From: Agrypnia vestita
Taxonomy: Eukaryota; Arthropoda; Insecta; Trichoptera; Phryganeidae
Length of the DNA: 64,000 nucleotides
NCBI GenBank assembly: GCA_016648135.1
Contig: JADDOH010024964.1
Location: 1 to 64,000 of the forward strand
Direction of reading: 5' to 3'
In this document: one piece after another, positions 49,750 through 61,029 of the stretch
How positions within the stretch are numbered: position 1 is the stretch's first letter
Layout: every line of letters starts with the position of its first letter
Notes under the pieces: generated by a model
The model's input: only the letters and a program-made list of their open reading frames with translations
Database searches by the model: none
What the model was told of the DNA's origin: nothing
Translations under genes and position numbers: made by a program

Positions 49750-49920
49750 TCAATTAGAAAAGACCTACAGAAAAAATCTAATTAACGAAAAAATATTTTA
49801 AATGCCGCCGGGACTCGAACCACGGACCTCCAATTCTATCCGGGAATGGCGCGTTATCCAATTTCGCCATGGCACTCTGGTAAGTTAACGAAAATTTTTC
49901 AACCTTATGTGCAATCTCTT
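49750..49920 (-). repeat. SINE-like unit with a tRNA-like head (type 2)
   Basis: The tRNA-like block 49877-49802 on the minus strand reads gtgccatggcgaaattggat (A-box region) and ggttcgagtcccggcggca (B-box and acceptor end). It is joined to a tail, aatattttttcgttaattag, shared with the unit at 11240-11440, although the tRNA heads differ. It is not a functional tRNA in my judgement because stems pair incompletely. Confidence 0.55.
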
Positions 49921-51059
49921 TTTAATTGATTAACATTTTTTATTCCATTTTTAAAGCAATCCACTTTTTATAATGCAATAGTCACGTAGAATACGTTCGC
50001 GTATCTACCGCTAGAGGACGCCAGAAATTAGAATTAGAAATTACTCTTTGATATTTTAACTATATTTCTTTAGGTTTCAATAGGTGAAGTTTAGTTATCT
50101 TTTTAAATATTTTTTTAAATTTACTTGAATTTAACAAGATCAGTGGCAAAAACGTCTAACTGTTCGTAGTATAGGAAGCATTTGCAGTGGAGAATTAGAA
50201 GATTCCACCGAACTATCAGACAAATAGATTTAAATAAAAGCATGTAAAACGCACACATTAACGCCAATAATGACGACCATAAAACTGACTGGCCAATTTG
50301 CAGATGGGCACGTAACACGGCCTATTAGCATTCTGAAATGAGATTGAGACCACATACACCGCGGAAGCGGGCGAGCCGCTCCCAATGCCCCACACGAGTT
50401 ATGATCTGCTGCGGGCAGCCTCATCTCGCGTCTCGAGAGCGATCTAACCCTTCCCTCGCCAGGTCCACCGAGCCGATACAACCCAAACAATACTACAACA
50501 ATTCGTATGTGTTTTAATGAGATCATTCGGAAATGCGAGCGAAATTAATTAAGCAAAAAAATCTTGATTAAATAGTTTAAATCGTGAATTTTGAACGAGT
50601 TTTAGATTTTTTTTTGTATTCATTTTAAAATATTGATATCCGTATAAGTTGAAATGTTGTCTACTATGTAAAAATGGCTGTACAAGGCACGTTAAAAGTA
50701 TTATTATTTTTATAAAACAGCACGTTAAAAATATAAATTGTAAAAAGAATAATTGAACCGATTTAGAAATATTTATTTAAAATTTTAATAATGAGGGAAA
50801 ATATTACTAATTTCAGAATTACAAGAATTGCTAGATGATTTATTTTTTAATGAAAACACATTTTATTGTGAGACGCTTAATTATAGTTAATTATAATTTA
50901 GATAATCGTTTACTTTGCATGATTATGGAAAAAATAACTACGTCTTATTCTTCAGTTCAAAAATATAGAAGTTGGTTTAGTAATTAATTAACAATTTAGT
51001 AAGTGTTGTTTTAGAAAAATATACGTTAAAACCTTAATTTTTCCGTACAAGATCATCAA
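49921..51059. other. No gene assigned; one CG-rich patch
   Basis: 50340-50480 is CG-rich (cgcggaagcgggcgagccgc). The minus-strand frame across it (50230-50526) is mostly R/P/A-rich without a known domain. The rest is AT-rich. Confidence 0.35.
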
Positions 51060-51112
51060 GTACAAAGGAGTTGTTTTATCTATCAGTGATAGATAAAACA
51101 ACTCCTTTGTAC
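51060..51112. repeat. Perfect 53-nt palindrome
   Basis: The 26-bp arms, gtacaaaggagttgttttat with ctatca on the left, are exact complements separated by a single base at 51086. No mismatch was found. Confidence 0.92.
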
Positions 51113-51264
51113 CTATGACTATATCCTTTGCTGCATACATATGTAATGTAACGTAACAAAATATAATAGTATTGACGTATAGTAGATGACATTATGCTAT
51201 ACCATCATGCACAAAATGTATGGTTATGTCATGCCTGTATTTGTGCTAAACTACAAATAATAAA

Positions 51265-51836
51265 ATAATTATAATTTATAGAATTAAACTTTGTTTACAC
51301 CACTTTTTTTATTATTAAAAAAATTCGACATGTTTCAAAGCCAATGGCTTCTTCGTCAGGATATAAAAAAAATTAAAAATCGAAGTATAGATAATCAAAA
51401 TATTAAAAAGTTATATTTATATGGAAAATGAATAATATAAAGTATCTACTTAACATGAAAATAAATTTAAAAGATAACTATTTGCAAAAAGGACTTGATT
51501 ATTTATAACATTCAATTTACTATTAACACTCTTTCTTATTTCCAAAATTTCTAATTTATCAAACTGTGATTCTGTATAATTTGTATGTAAAATTTGTAAA
51601 CCCTAATTAATATCAAAAGAATGATCCATAGCCAAAAGATGGTTAGAAAATTCGGAATAATTATTAATCTTACAATACTATTTTAAACCTTAAGTATTCC
51701 TTAACTCTAACCTCAAAATTTCTACACGTTTTTCCTTTATAAAAAATAATCACAATTATTACAATTCAATTTATAAACACACAATAATAAAAAATGTGGT
51801 GTAAACAAAGTTTAATTCTATAAATTATAATTATAA
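51265..51836. mobile_element. Foldback element with about 50-bp terminal inverted repeats
   Basis: The left end ataattataatttatagaat, aaactttgtttacaccac is complementary to the right end gtggtgtaaacaaagtttaa, ttctataaattataattat. The 572-bp element encodes nothing. A hammerhead-like motif lies just inside the left end. Confidence 0.75.
51326..51360 (-). ncRNA. Hammerhead-like motif inside the foldback element
   Basis: The minus strand reads CTGACGA, A, GAAGCC-att-GGCTTT, GAAAC: a CTGANGA...GAAAC core around a 6-bp stem (one wobble). The extra base after CTGANGA is the same deviation as at 27719-27753. Flanking stems were not resolved. Confidence 0.38.
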
Positions 51837-52324
51837 TGTCACCACATAATAATTTTGCTGTTTTTGAAGAAGGAAAAAAATTTAATAATAACCGATTCCC
51901 TAGGGCAACATGAGTTCACATTATGGCTGCTTACGAATATTTTATATCACGGTACGCTGAGGGTTAAACTCATACATTTTTTTCGCCATAAGTGAAAGTA
52001 CGCGGATACACTTAGTGGCCAGTACTTGTCTTATACTTTTGCAAACACCCAAGATGGAGAAAGCCACCACGCGCAGAATACTTGATTTTAATTATTCATT
52101 TTTTAACCCGCGACTATTATATGCATTCGCACCACTTACCGTATGCGTACACGGAGCAGGACAAGTCTAGAAAGTCGCCTGCAAAATTGAGCGCACAGCG
52201 AGCTGTCATTCGTTGTGCATTGTAATTTATACGTAGAATAAAATTCAAACAAATATTTTATTTTTTTTATTTTTAATGAACGAATTATTAAGAAGTCTTT
52301 TAACAACGATGATAAATTCAGTTT

Positions 52325-52495
52325 TTTTTCTGGGGTATTACGCCGTGCTATTACGATCTTTCGGATCCCGTTGCAGGGTTCACCATCAGAGCTGATGTGT
52401 CAACACATCGGCCTTGACGGTGGACCGTGGGATCCGAAACGTCGGCCAGAAAGGTCGTAAAAACACGACATAATACCTCAGAAAACACAAACCAT
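52325..52495. repeat. Imperfect inverted repeat with hammerhead-like strings
   Basis: ggggtattacgccgtgctat, tacgatctttcggatcccg on the left pairs imperfectly with gggatccgaaacgtcggcc, gaaaggtcgt, cacgacataataccTc on the right. Both strands contain CTGATG and CCGAAA strings. It may be a decayed Penelope-type terminal repeat. Confidence 0.4.
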
Positions 52496-52499
52496 AAGA

Positions 52500-53195
52500 T
52501 ACTGAACGGCCGTGAAGACCTTAGAACATTTTTAAAGGTAAATAACCCTAAAGTGATATTAAAGTACAATATAAAAACCTTTTTTTAAATTATGGGAAGT
52601 AACATATAACATAATATTGCCTATATTTGTGAATATACTCATGACTTCTGAATATTGAATAGTATGTAGTAAGTAGTTCATAATTCTTAGTAGGTATGTA
52701 GATTTATTATAAGTCATACAAATATGTGTACACGGAATATTATAAATTATTATATAAAAAAATCATTATTAAATATAATAAACAAACAAAAAAATTTACA
52801 CAATAAGGTTTTGGAACAACATTTAGTTCTAAATTTATTTATTTACTGTTACTCCAAGGTCAAATTCTATTCATTATGCTACATCCTATCACTTGTCCTA
52901 TTACTACAGCAAGGTCTCCAACTCCATTATACCATAACCGAAGACATTCACAAAGGGCCGGTTATGTAATCGTTAGTAAAAGTAGAAATAAAGAAAAAAA
53001 TATTTTTTACGATTGGTCGGAAATGCAAAATACAGTGTTTTTTTTCCAAAATTTTACATATTTTTTTTATTAAAATTTATTACAAATACATTTTTTTAGA
53101 TAGAGACAGTTACTTATGATAGATATTTCTCTTCTACATGAGTGACATAAACTCGTGTGTAGGAGAGGAGTATCATTACATTTTAAATATATTAT
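52500..53195. other. No gene assigned
   Basis: AT-rich with low-complexity open frames. Nothing is recognised. Confidence 0.45.
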
Positions 53196-53198
53196 ATA

Positions 53199-53600
53199 TT
53201 ATTCTAGAGAATTATATAATAAAGTGTATACACAATTTAGTAATAAGCAACCTAGGCTTACATATATAATAAAATAAAAATTTAATTGACTCTGAATGTA
53301 TTTTTTAAAGTTTTTCTTAAATGCCTCATAATTTTTTTCAATCCTCCTTCCAACCGGCAATTCGTTAAACCATTTCACACCTCTAAATGTGTAGTGATGC
53401 TGCGCAGTTATGGTATGTACCACAGGGATTTGCTACTGAACAAACCGGCCCTGAAGAATGAGAATACGGTCGACCTTTCTACTAATACTGATCTCAGACG
53501 AAGTCGAAATACCTGTGAGAAAATCGTGTCCAACCATTCTGTTTTTTTTATTCATTTAAATATGGGTCGAGCATTGGCGACCTCGATACACCCAGCCTGA
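53199..53600 (-). pseudogene. Jockey/CR1-like LINE C-terminal fragment
   Basis: The minus frame contains YTFRGVKWFNELPVGRRIEK and YEAFKKNFKKYIQSQ, the standard last residues of Jockey/CR1-type LINE proteins. Upstream (53430-53600) the frame is broken. The 3' UTR runs left towards about 53050. Confidence 0.7.
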
Positions 53601-53864
53601 CCACATATCGGCTGTAGGAGCGCTCCAATCCGCCCCAGATGATTGTTTCGTGACGTCACATCCGATCTCGATCACCCAGCATACTCTATCGACCGGGAAA
53701 AAAGGAATGATCCCAACATTTTGTATTCGGTATACAGTAGACTTACGATTATCCGGGATAGTAGTGAAAATATCAAAATTTAGATATCCAAGAAAAATCT
53801 TTTTTTTAAAAAAAACAAGCTTATACTTGAATGAAGTAAAAAGTAAAAAATAAAATATTTGTCC

Positions 53865-54160
53865 TACTCTCCAAATAAAAAGTGGGCTATTGAAATAGAT
53901 TATAGAGTGAAGCCAAATTTTTTTGTCCGAAAATTTATTTTTTTCATTTTACTTTTTAGTTCCTGCACATTTAAATAAAAGTGTGGTTTAAAAAAAAAAT
54001 TTTTTTCATGTAATAAAAGTCTCTGCTTTTTAGTCAAAATCAAAATAGTTACAAATCACTTCCGTGAAACTAGAGCCATCTTTTGGTGAGATCATTAACT
54101 AATTTCCCATATAAAACTTTGAATAATTAATTGTGATGGGTTGATTACTTAGTGAATCTG
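53865..54160. repeat. Interspersed repeat (family G), copy 2
   Basis: See 25665-25885: shared actctccaaataaaa, agccatcttttggtgaga, attaactaatttcccatata. It differs by several indels. Confidence 0.6.
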
Positions 54161-54478
54161 ATAATTGATTCACGTTTCGTTATCGAGAATACGTCTGTGT
54201 GCAATTTCAGCTCGATTGGACACTGGGAAGCGGGTGAAATATCGATAGTAAAATCCCGTCCAGACAAACAAGTGAAGCTAATACGAGTGTGTTAATAAAA
54301 TATACACCGAAACTAAGTACGCCTAAATAATTAAATTCGCCATTCGATGTATTATTAATTTTGAGAGATCACGTGGAGATGACGTGATCATGTGGAGATA
54401 AATGAAACACTTTAAATTACTTAATTACAAAGTCACTGGACACAAACTTAACTGGAGCATATTATGTAATTCGAACTA

Positions 54479-54560
54479 ATTTCGCACTTATCATATGTTG
54501 AACAGTTTATACTCATGTCATTTCGCACTTATCATATGTTGAACAGTTTATACTCATGTC
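54479..54560. repeat. Perfect 41-bp tandem duplication
   Basis: The unit atttcgcacttatcatatgt, tgaacagtttatactcatgt, c occurs twice back to back without difference. Confidence 0.9.
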
Positions 54561-56850
54561 AGAATATTCGCACATCGTTGTCGTCGTACGTTACACTAAT
54601 TCACTATTGAACGTCCGATAGTTTATCGCTGATCAATACGCGCATTGTTTCGCTCGTTTATCTCTGGTTTAGCTTCTATCAAAACAGCAACTGTTGCGTG
54701 TAGCGTTATGTCGCCCTTTAAACAAGGAACGATCGACTTACTTCTAAACCTTTCTAGGAATTTCTATTGTACTGTAAAACGTCATAAGTACTGTACAATC
54801 CTCGATTATATGTAATACTTTCCGTTTCTACAATTTCGTGACAATATCATGTCGTCGAATAAATTTTTTTTTTTTATTGTGAACACATTTCATGTGAATT
54901 GCATTTTTTTAGATATAGTTCTGTGATATTTACATGAAAGCAAATTAAATTATTCAATTATGAAGGTGCACAAAAATTCCATGTATAGAAAAAATATTTA
55001 AATAAATACAACGAAATTGATAGCATTGAAAGAAAGGGTCCCGGTGGTGATTTTTATATTTTTTATTTTCAAAGATTTATATTACTATTTCAATATTTTT
55101 CCTGAATTTTATCTGCACGTTTTAATAGTCTATCAATTTACATTTTTTGACTATTTTTAAATTTTAAAGGAAATGTAATTATAAGACGTCGACCATTGAT
55201 AATTTAGTGCGTGCTGTATATTGAGATTTTCTGATTAACAGTTAGTTGTTGACGATGCTGCCCTTAATTCGTAGAGGTTTGGGAAACATTTTGAGAAAAT
55301 TAGCAAAACTTGGGATGAATCTTCTTTGTTCAATTATGGATAGAAAATATTCATTATACTTTGGATGTACTTTAGATATCAACAGTCAAGGAGATAAGCG
55401 ACATCAAAGTTTGCACTTTTTTCAATATTTCTGACTTATCTTTTGTAAATTGTTAAAATTTGGTATGGGAGCATAATTCTTTCCGGAAATGTAATTGTAA
55501 TCCAAACCACTCACTCGTATGTCAAAGCGAAATTTCCAATAAAAAATGGTGGAAACTAAGATGATTTGTTCTACAGAGAAAAAATTAATATAGAAACGAT
55601 TTTCCTGTGAGTAGGTACTCGTACGTAATAGGGTTGTTTAAAATACTTTGCAAGACAATTGAATAATTTATTCAATTAAAAATAATTTATTCTGAGAAAT
55701 CCAAAAACACGGTGATTCAATTTCTGCACCTTACAGCCTTACATGCTTTTATATCCTTTGTCTAGAAATTAACATAAACATCTCTTCACTTCAGAATGAC
55801 TGGACTAACATTGTTGAGAAACATATACGATTATATTTATATTTCACCCGATGAGTTAATTTAGACAATCAAACATCTTTTGTCTTCTTTGTTTCAGGGG
55901 CGTAAGGGCAATAATTTGAAAAGATAAAAAAAGCTGTGGGAATATATTGAGGGGAAAAAAGCCAAAAGGACGTTAGTGATTATTTCGAAATTTACAGGAG
56001 GGCAAAATAATGTTTTGTCAATATTTCTTTTATTATTAATCAATTTCCATAATATGTATTTTGGATTAGCAAATATGGCAGTGGTGGGATCCAAATGAAA
56101 CACTTGAAATCAATTAGACTTTTGTTTAATATACAAAATAGCTGCATCTTCATCTTCGTTATTCGCACTGTTTCGCCCACTAGAACATTCCACACATAGG
56201 TACCCTTTATTCATTGGTTTTCCATGTACGCTCGTTTCTATTAGCCCGGAATCTATGGTTTCGCACTTTTTTATAAAAACGTGGGCGCGACGCAGCTTAT
56301 AAGAAATATTTTCTCTCGAATCTTCTCAGATATTCCTGCGCATTCCACCAGTTCCCAAGTGTTTCCAAATCATTATAAAATGTCCAGTGTTCGGAAAACA
56401 TTCTCGTTTTTTAGAATATCGTTACAATTGATGTTGCAACATTTTCAACCAATAATTTAGACAGTAATCTAGTTGTGATGTGAACTAGCTCTGTTACATT
56501 CTATGTATTCAGTAAACATGTAAATAAGATTTCACTAACATCACTAGAAATAATTATTCCAGATCTTCTGACTTGTCATATTCCACACACATCAATGTTT
56601 TCTTTCACGATCGAGATGTTATAAATAACGAGGGGTTGTTACAAGCGGCATCCGCGTACAGCGAATGCGGTTTGATTCATTAATCTTCGGCAACGGATGC
56701 TGAGAGCGTTTTCTCGGGCAACAAACCAGACTCCGGCTTCCGTATTTTCTACTCTCCGAGTCCGAAGTCAGTCATCCGTGAAGATTAGATAGTCGAAGAT
56801 TCTCAATGTGTACAATTTATTCGTTTTTAAATTCACACATTCTCTGAATC
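54561..56850. other. No gene; MITE B half copy and a family F copy
   Basis: 55370-55445 has atcaacagtcaaggagataa, gcgacatcaaagtttgcact and caatatttctgacttat (family B). 55967-56065 is the uninterrupted relative of the repeat split by the probable LTR at 3422. The rest has no recognisable gene. Confidence 0.45.
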
Positions 56851-56854
56851 GCTG

Positions 56855-57262
56855 TTGACAGTATCACGAAGGGGAAGGGAGGCAAAAGGGTGTGAAGAGA
56901 TGAGAAATAAAGCGAACAGATCTTTGCTGTCAGGATTTTTGCGGAGATTGATTGTTTCGAAAATTCCGGACAAAAAAGTATTTTTGATTAGATTAGATTG
57001 TATTAGGACCAACCTGCCAATAGTTATGCCTGTTGGAAGAGCTACTGCTGTGCTGAACAATATTACTCTGGATATTGATCTGTTCCATGTCTCTGAGAGG
57101 GTATTCCGAAGCAGAATTCTCTTACACCTTTGATGTGAATGATTTTATATATGTTTAATATTTGCTTTTGTTTTACATGTTTATATATTTCTAAATTATT
57201 TATAACATTTACGAATTAAATTTGTGTTTGTAATGTAAATGATATATAAAAAATAAATAAAA
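56855..57262 (+). pseudogene. LINE C-terminal fragment
   Basis: The plus frame ends GRATAVLNNITLDIDLFHVS, ERVFRSRILLHL and stop, matching the last segment of Jockey/CR1-like LINE proteins (R-x-x-x-x-L-N-N ... D-L-F-H-V-S ... F-R-S-R-I-L). A UTR with an aaaaaataaataaaatgaaa tail at 57247-57266 follows. It is 5'-truncated. Confidence 0.6.
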
Positions 57263-57394
57263 TGAAAATTGAAATTGATAATTAGGTCAGGTAATATTTT
57301 TTGTCCGGAACAAGCTAAGTCCGCAAAAATCCTGTCCGGAAATATCAGTGTCCGGAAAGATCGTGTCAATATTATTATTTTATTGTTATCACCG

Positions 57395-57890
57395 AAATGG
57401 TGATCTTTATCCCAACACTTAATAGATGAAAATAAAATTAAAAAATAAAGGAGACGTCGGTGGTGTAGTTAGAGAGAGAAAGAAGTACATGACTGTTATC
57501 CGTCAAACGTCAAATATAAATAGAGCCCAACAATATTTCTCTTTTCTGTGGTCCAATGTGACAATGACAATTTTGTCATAATTTTACATCAGGACGCTGT
57601 GGGAGAAGAAATTAATAAGTGCATATGAAACAATATTTTTTCTATAAGCTTTAAATACAGCACTATTACTTATTTCATGTAATTTTAGCCGAAACATGGG
57701 AATTGTGAGGACCAGACCGGAGATATCGGACATCGCAAATAAAGGTTTTTACTTTGAGAGAGAGATACATGAAAATATACAAATCTTCTTATTTAAGTAC
57801 GACGAATACCGAATACCGACGATACCCATGTCTCGTTTTTTTTTTTATTTTCGTCTATTAAGTGTTGGGATAAACATCTGACGTCCCAAT
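57395..57890. repeat. Repeat family E, copy 1, with foldback ends
   Basis: tatcccaacacttaatagat at about 57410 is complementary to atctattaagtgttgggata-type sequence at about 57852. Inner sequence (57530-57850) aligns with the complement of 61030-61420. A short frame MGIVRTRPEISDIANKGF ... IQIFLFKYDEYRIPT is at 57696-57881. Confidence 0.55.
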
Positions 57891-57899
57891 ATTGCTTTT

Positions 57900-58585
57900 T
57901 TCAAAATAACACAGAATGTATATAAAATTCAACAAACACGATATTAAAATTTCAATACAATTACAATCAAGTTAACTAAAAAACGGTGTCTTTGTTAATA
58001 GACAACCTACATTTTCAGCACTTTTACTTACACGTACAAAATAAATATTTAGAGGCCCGAAGAGGTACAAATGCGTCACTGTTGGTAAGCACTAAATAGC
58101 TATGTCAAATACACACTAATCTCACGAAAAATAAAAACGTTTCTGCAAGACTGTGTGCTAATTTTTTGATTAACTTTAAAAACACAACGCAAAAAGTCGC
58201 CCAACCATTTTGATACGACTCGTTCCAATTTTGCAACAAATTGTATTTACGTAAAGTGTCATCATCGCAACATGGTGACGGCGTTATTATAAATAATATG
58301 ACACGAAACGGTACATAACTGTAACACGCTTTGACCCCAACTGTACCACAAAGGTCTCTCACACACATGTCATGTCAGAAGCGTCTGTAATTCATGTTGG
58401 GAGGACAGTTACGGGGACACCGACGCCCGCGGCGGCAAGCGGGAAACCCGTAAGGCAAACAGTCGGCCGTGTTCTGAAATAAGCAATATTGCAATTTCTG
58501 GAGCTTGACAGTTATTGTAATGACGCCAAATTTGACGTTTTAAGTTTGGCATGTTTGAAATGAATGAATTCAATCAATCAAAAAA
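57900..58585. other. No gene assigned; short CG-rich patch
   Basis: 58410-58470 is CG-rich (caccgacgcccgcggcggca). The minus-strand frame 58105-58368 has no known domain. Confidence 0.35.
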
Positions 58586-58589
58586 CTCA

Positions 58590-58925
58590 TCAAAATATAG
58601 ATACCTACCTCATTATCAATAGTGACATCTATATTGGATTGTGGGTATGAAAAGGCTTTGGACTGCAGGTGGCGGTTATAAATATACAACTAGCATACGA
58701 AACAAGTTGTGTATCTTAAACATATATACAACTTCCAAAAATTTGATAGATGTTGTAGTCTATCATGGGTGGAAATGCTGAACGTTACATTGTGTAAAGT
58801 GATCACTTAAGCCAGCCGTACGATAGGTCGTAAGCCCTATGAACACCCAAAAAGACTTCCATACCTACTTTTCCATATAAAAATATAGCTTCGTCTCTAT
58901 GAGATATCTATAATACCTATATCTT
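58590..58925. repeat. MITE family A, long copy
   Basis: It aligns with 17870-18190 along its length and has the best preserved end: gatcacttaagccagccgta, aagacttccatacctacttt, tagcttcgtctctatgaga. Confidence 0.65.
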
Positions 58926-59040
58926 GACTAACTCTTGTGCTAGGAGAGGGACTTTACACTTTTACGTGATTATTTATTTTATATACACGTGTTTAAAATT
59001 TATTTAATTTTTAATTGTGTTTTTCGTAGTGCTCGTTTAA

Positions 59041-59786
59041 CCCTTAGGGTGCCTAGTGGGTCTATCAGACCCGTAAACAAAATCGATTTTTTTTTATTAT
59101 TTAATGTGACTTTTTTTATGCATTTTCAATATTATTTTTATATGACAAAATAAAAAAAATAATACTGAAGTTGTTTTAAAGTGTTTTATTAATTAAAATG
59201 AATAGCTTGTTGGTCTTGTGGTTAGGACACTCACCTCGTGATCCAAAGGTCGCGAGTTCGAACCTCACTCCAGACTAGCAAGTTAGTCCTATTTTCATAG
59301 CACAAGCGTTTAGCTTAGTTTGAAAATAGTAAGAATATTGATGTGACACGTATTCCGTGTTCGCATCTCTATTTTTAAAAAAAAAATAATCATAATAATT
59401 AAATGAAATAACCTCTAATTTTAGGTAACAAAAATCAACACTTGTGTCTTTTCAACAATATTAAACTTTAAATTGAGATCAAAAATCAGGCTTCTCGTAA
59501 ATTTTAGGCACATATGAATCAACTTACAGACTATTCTTCTAATACAAAAAAAAAATATAGCTTGTAATTACTCAGTATTTATGAGACAATTTTCGCCTAT
59601 AAAATTCACGTGTTCTAAGCAAATGTGACCTGTGCAGGAGATACAAGTATAACGACAGCGCGTTGCGGACTGCGGACTGTACCGCGAAGCTACTCAGGAG
59701 CACAGCGGGCTTGGTTAAAAATTTGAAAAAATAACGTCGATTCCTTGAAGTGACGGGTTTGTCAGACCCACTAGGCACCCCAAGGG
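59041..59786. mobile_element. piggyBac-type MITE with TTAA duplications, carrying a SINE
   Basis: The ends cccttagggtgcctagtggg, tct and the complement of aacccactaggcacc-type sequence ending ccccaaggg form inverted repeats of about 32 bp. TTAA is at 59037-59040 and 59787-59790. A SINE-like unit is inserted at 59204-59390. The element itself sits in a LINE relic (59790-60310). It is non-coding. Confidence 0.78.
59204..59390 (+). repeat. tRNA-derived SINE-like element, best copy
   Basis: The head agcttgttggtcttgtggtt (A box) and gcgagttcgaacctcactcc (B box, gttcgaacc) is followed by a body with aagaatattgatgtgacacg and cgcatctctatttttaaaaa. Related copies are at 49505-49697 and 9385-9506. It lies within the piggyBac-type MITE. 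Confidence 0.72.
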
Positions 59787-59789
59787 TTA

Positions 59790-60310
59790 ACTTCTTTTTT
59801 ATTTGTTTGATCTCAGTTATCTTATTAATTTCTGTAGGGCGGCTAATGAAATCCTTTATTCCTAAATATGTGTATATAATTTTGTTGATATTTTGATGCA
59901 TTTTGGTATTTTGAAATTCTATAAAGATCTTAAGGATGTGTTTGAAAAATGATTGTTAATATTTTCTTTAATTATTTGTACCTGTAATAGATTTTTTTTT
60001 GTAAATATTTTCTAATTTCGGAACTGGAAATTTTGAAAAGAGTGTTTGTGTTGAGAAAGTTGATTTTTTTAAGATCACTTTGATAATCGTTCTGTTTATA
60101 ACTGTCGGTGGGTCCATAAAGTTATCGTATGCCCCTCCCCACCCAATAATGCCATATTGCAGTAGGGTGGACAATAGCGAAATACACCCTTTTTAAGTAC
60201 TTTACACTTAAAATGTTTATCAACCTTATGAATATATACGCATTTTCTCACTCTTTTGACCAATTCATTAATGTGGCTGTGCCATTTCAGTTGTTGATCT
60301 ATGATAACAT
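59790..60310 (-). pseudogene. Jockey-like LINE fragment interrupted by a MITE
   Basis: The minus frames have IIDQQLKWHSHINELVKRVR, and in another frame LLQYGIIGWGGAYDNFMDPP, IIKVILKKSTFSTQTLFS. These are the segments after the reverse transcriptase motifs in Jockey-like LINEs (G-V-x-I-D-x-x-L-x-W-x-x-H-I ... Y-G-I-I-x-W-G-G). Shifted frames show decay. The 3' side is cut by the TTAA-flanked element. Confidence 0.7.
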
Positions 60311-60517
60311 AATAATATATATAGAAATATGTATGCATGTAATATACATATATAGATAGTTGCTTGTAATATGTATAGAAAGCAAAACAAATTGCAGGAA
60401 TATCTATTAGGGTCACTGACAATCTGTTGATAATCGGTCTACTTAAAATAAAATAAAGCATATTCTTTGAAAAAAGGGTCGTCTTATATTCGATGGGAGA
60501 ATTATTATTATTATGGA

Positions 60518-60593
60518 GGTCCACGTAGTCCAGCGGGCATGACACTGGCTTCTCGTACCGGAAGTTCCAGGTTCGATACTTGGTGAGGTCACC
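60518..60593 (+). repeat. tRNA-like sequence (SINE head)
   Basis: ggtccacgtagtccagcggg (A-box region) and ccaggttcgatacttggtga (B box ggttcgata) have tRNA spacing of 76 nt. The acceptor arms do not pair well, so I do not call a functional tRNA. Confidence 0.4.
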
Positions 60594-60769
60594 TTACATC
60601 TATTTGATTTTTCAAGCCTTGGTGTATTTGTGATATGTTTCGCTACATTATTGAGCTTCGTGGCCTGTTGTAGCGTTAAAAATTTAAAAATTAATAATAT
60701 ACTATAAATAAAACAGCACGGTCTCCTGGAACGAAGCTCGACCTCCCAACCAACATATCACTAGGCGAG

Positions 60770-60823
60770 CATCTTAACCGCTAGACCAACAAGCTAAACA
60801 TTGTTGGTCTAGCGGTTAAGATG
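60770..60823. repeat. Perfect inverted duplication at a SINE-like head
   Basis: Arms catcttaaccgctagaccaa plus caa (60770-60792) and the exact complement (60801-60823) surround gctaaaca. The sequence is the A-box end of the SINE family of 59204, duplicated head-on. Confidence 0.85.
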
Positions 60824-60848
60824 ATTTTGTAGTACTGTTCACGAACTT

Positions 60849-60875
60849 AACCTAACCTAACCTAACTTAACCTAA
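60849..60875. repeat. Short interstitial CCTAA run
   Basis: cctaacctaacctaa followed by cttaacctaa: three perfect and two imperfect units of the insect telomere repeat. Confidence 0.6.
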
Positions 60876-61029
60876 ACAATAAAACTACTACCGTTTTGTT
60901 GCTGTTGCTGGTATACAGAGCATAACAATAATTCGCCAACTAAGGCTTCGCGAGATATAAACGCCTTTGCAAGCGGAAAATGCCTTCGAACCGAAAAACT
61001 ATGGGTGTAATTATTTGTGGACCAAATGT

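Noticed and set aside
50230..50526. 98-residue minus frame starting with a signal-peptide-like segment
   Set aside because: The hydrophobic start could mimic a signal peptide, but the rest is R/P/A-rich translation of a CG-rich patch with no known domain or splice support.
60518..60593. tRNA gene on the plus strand
   Set aside because: Correct length and B box, but the 5' ggtccac and 3' gaggtcacc ends do not form a proper acceptor stem.
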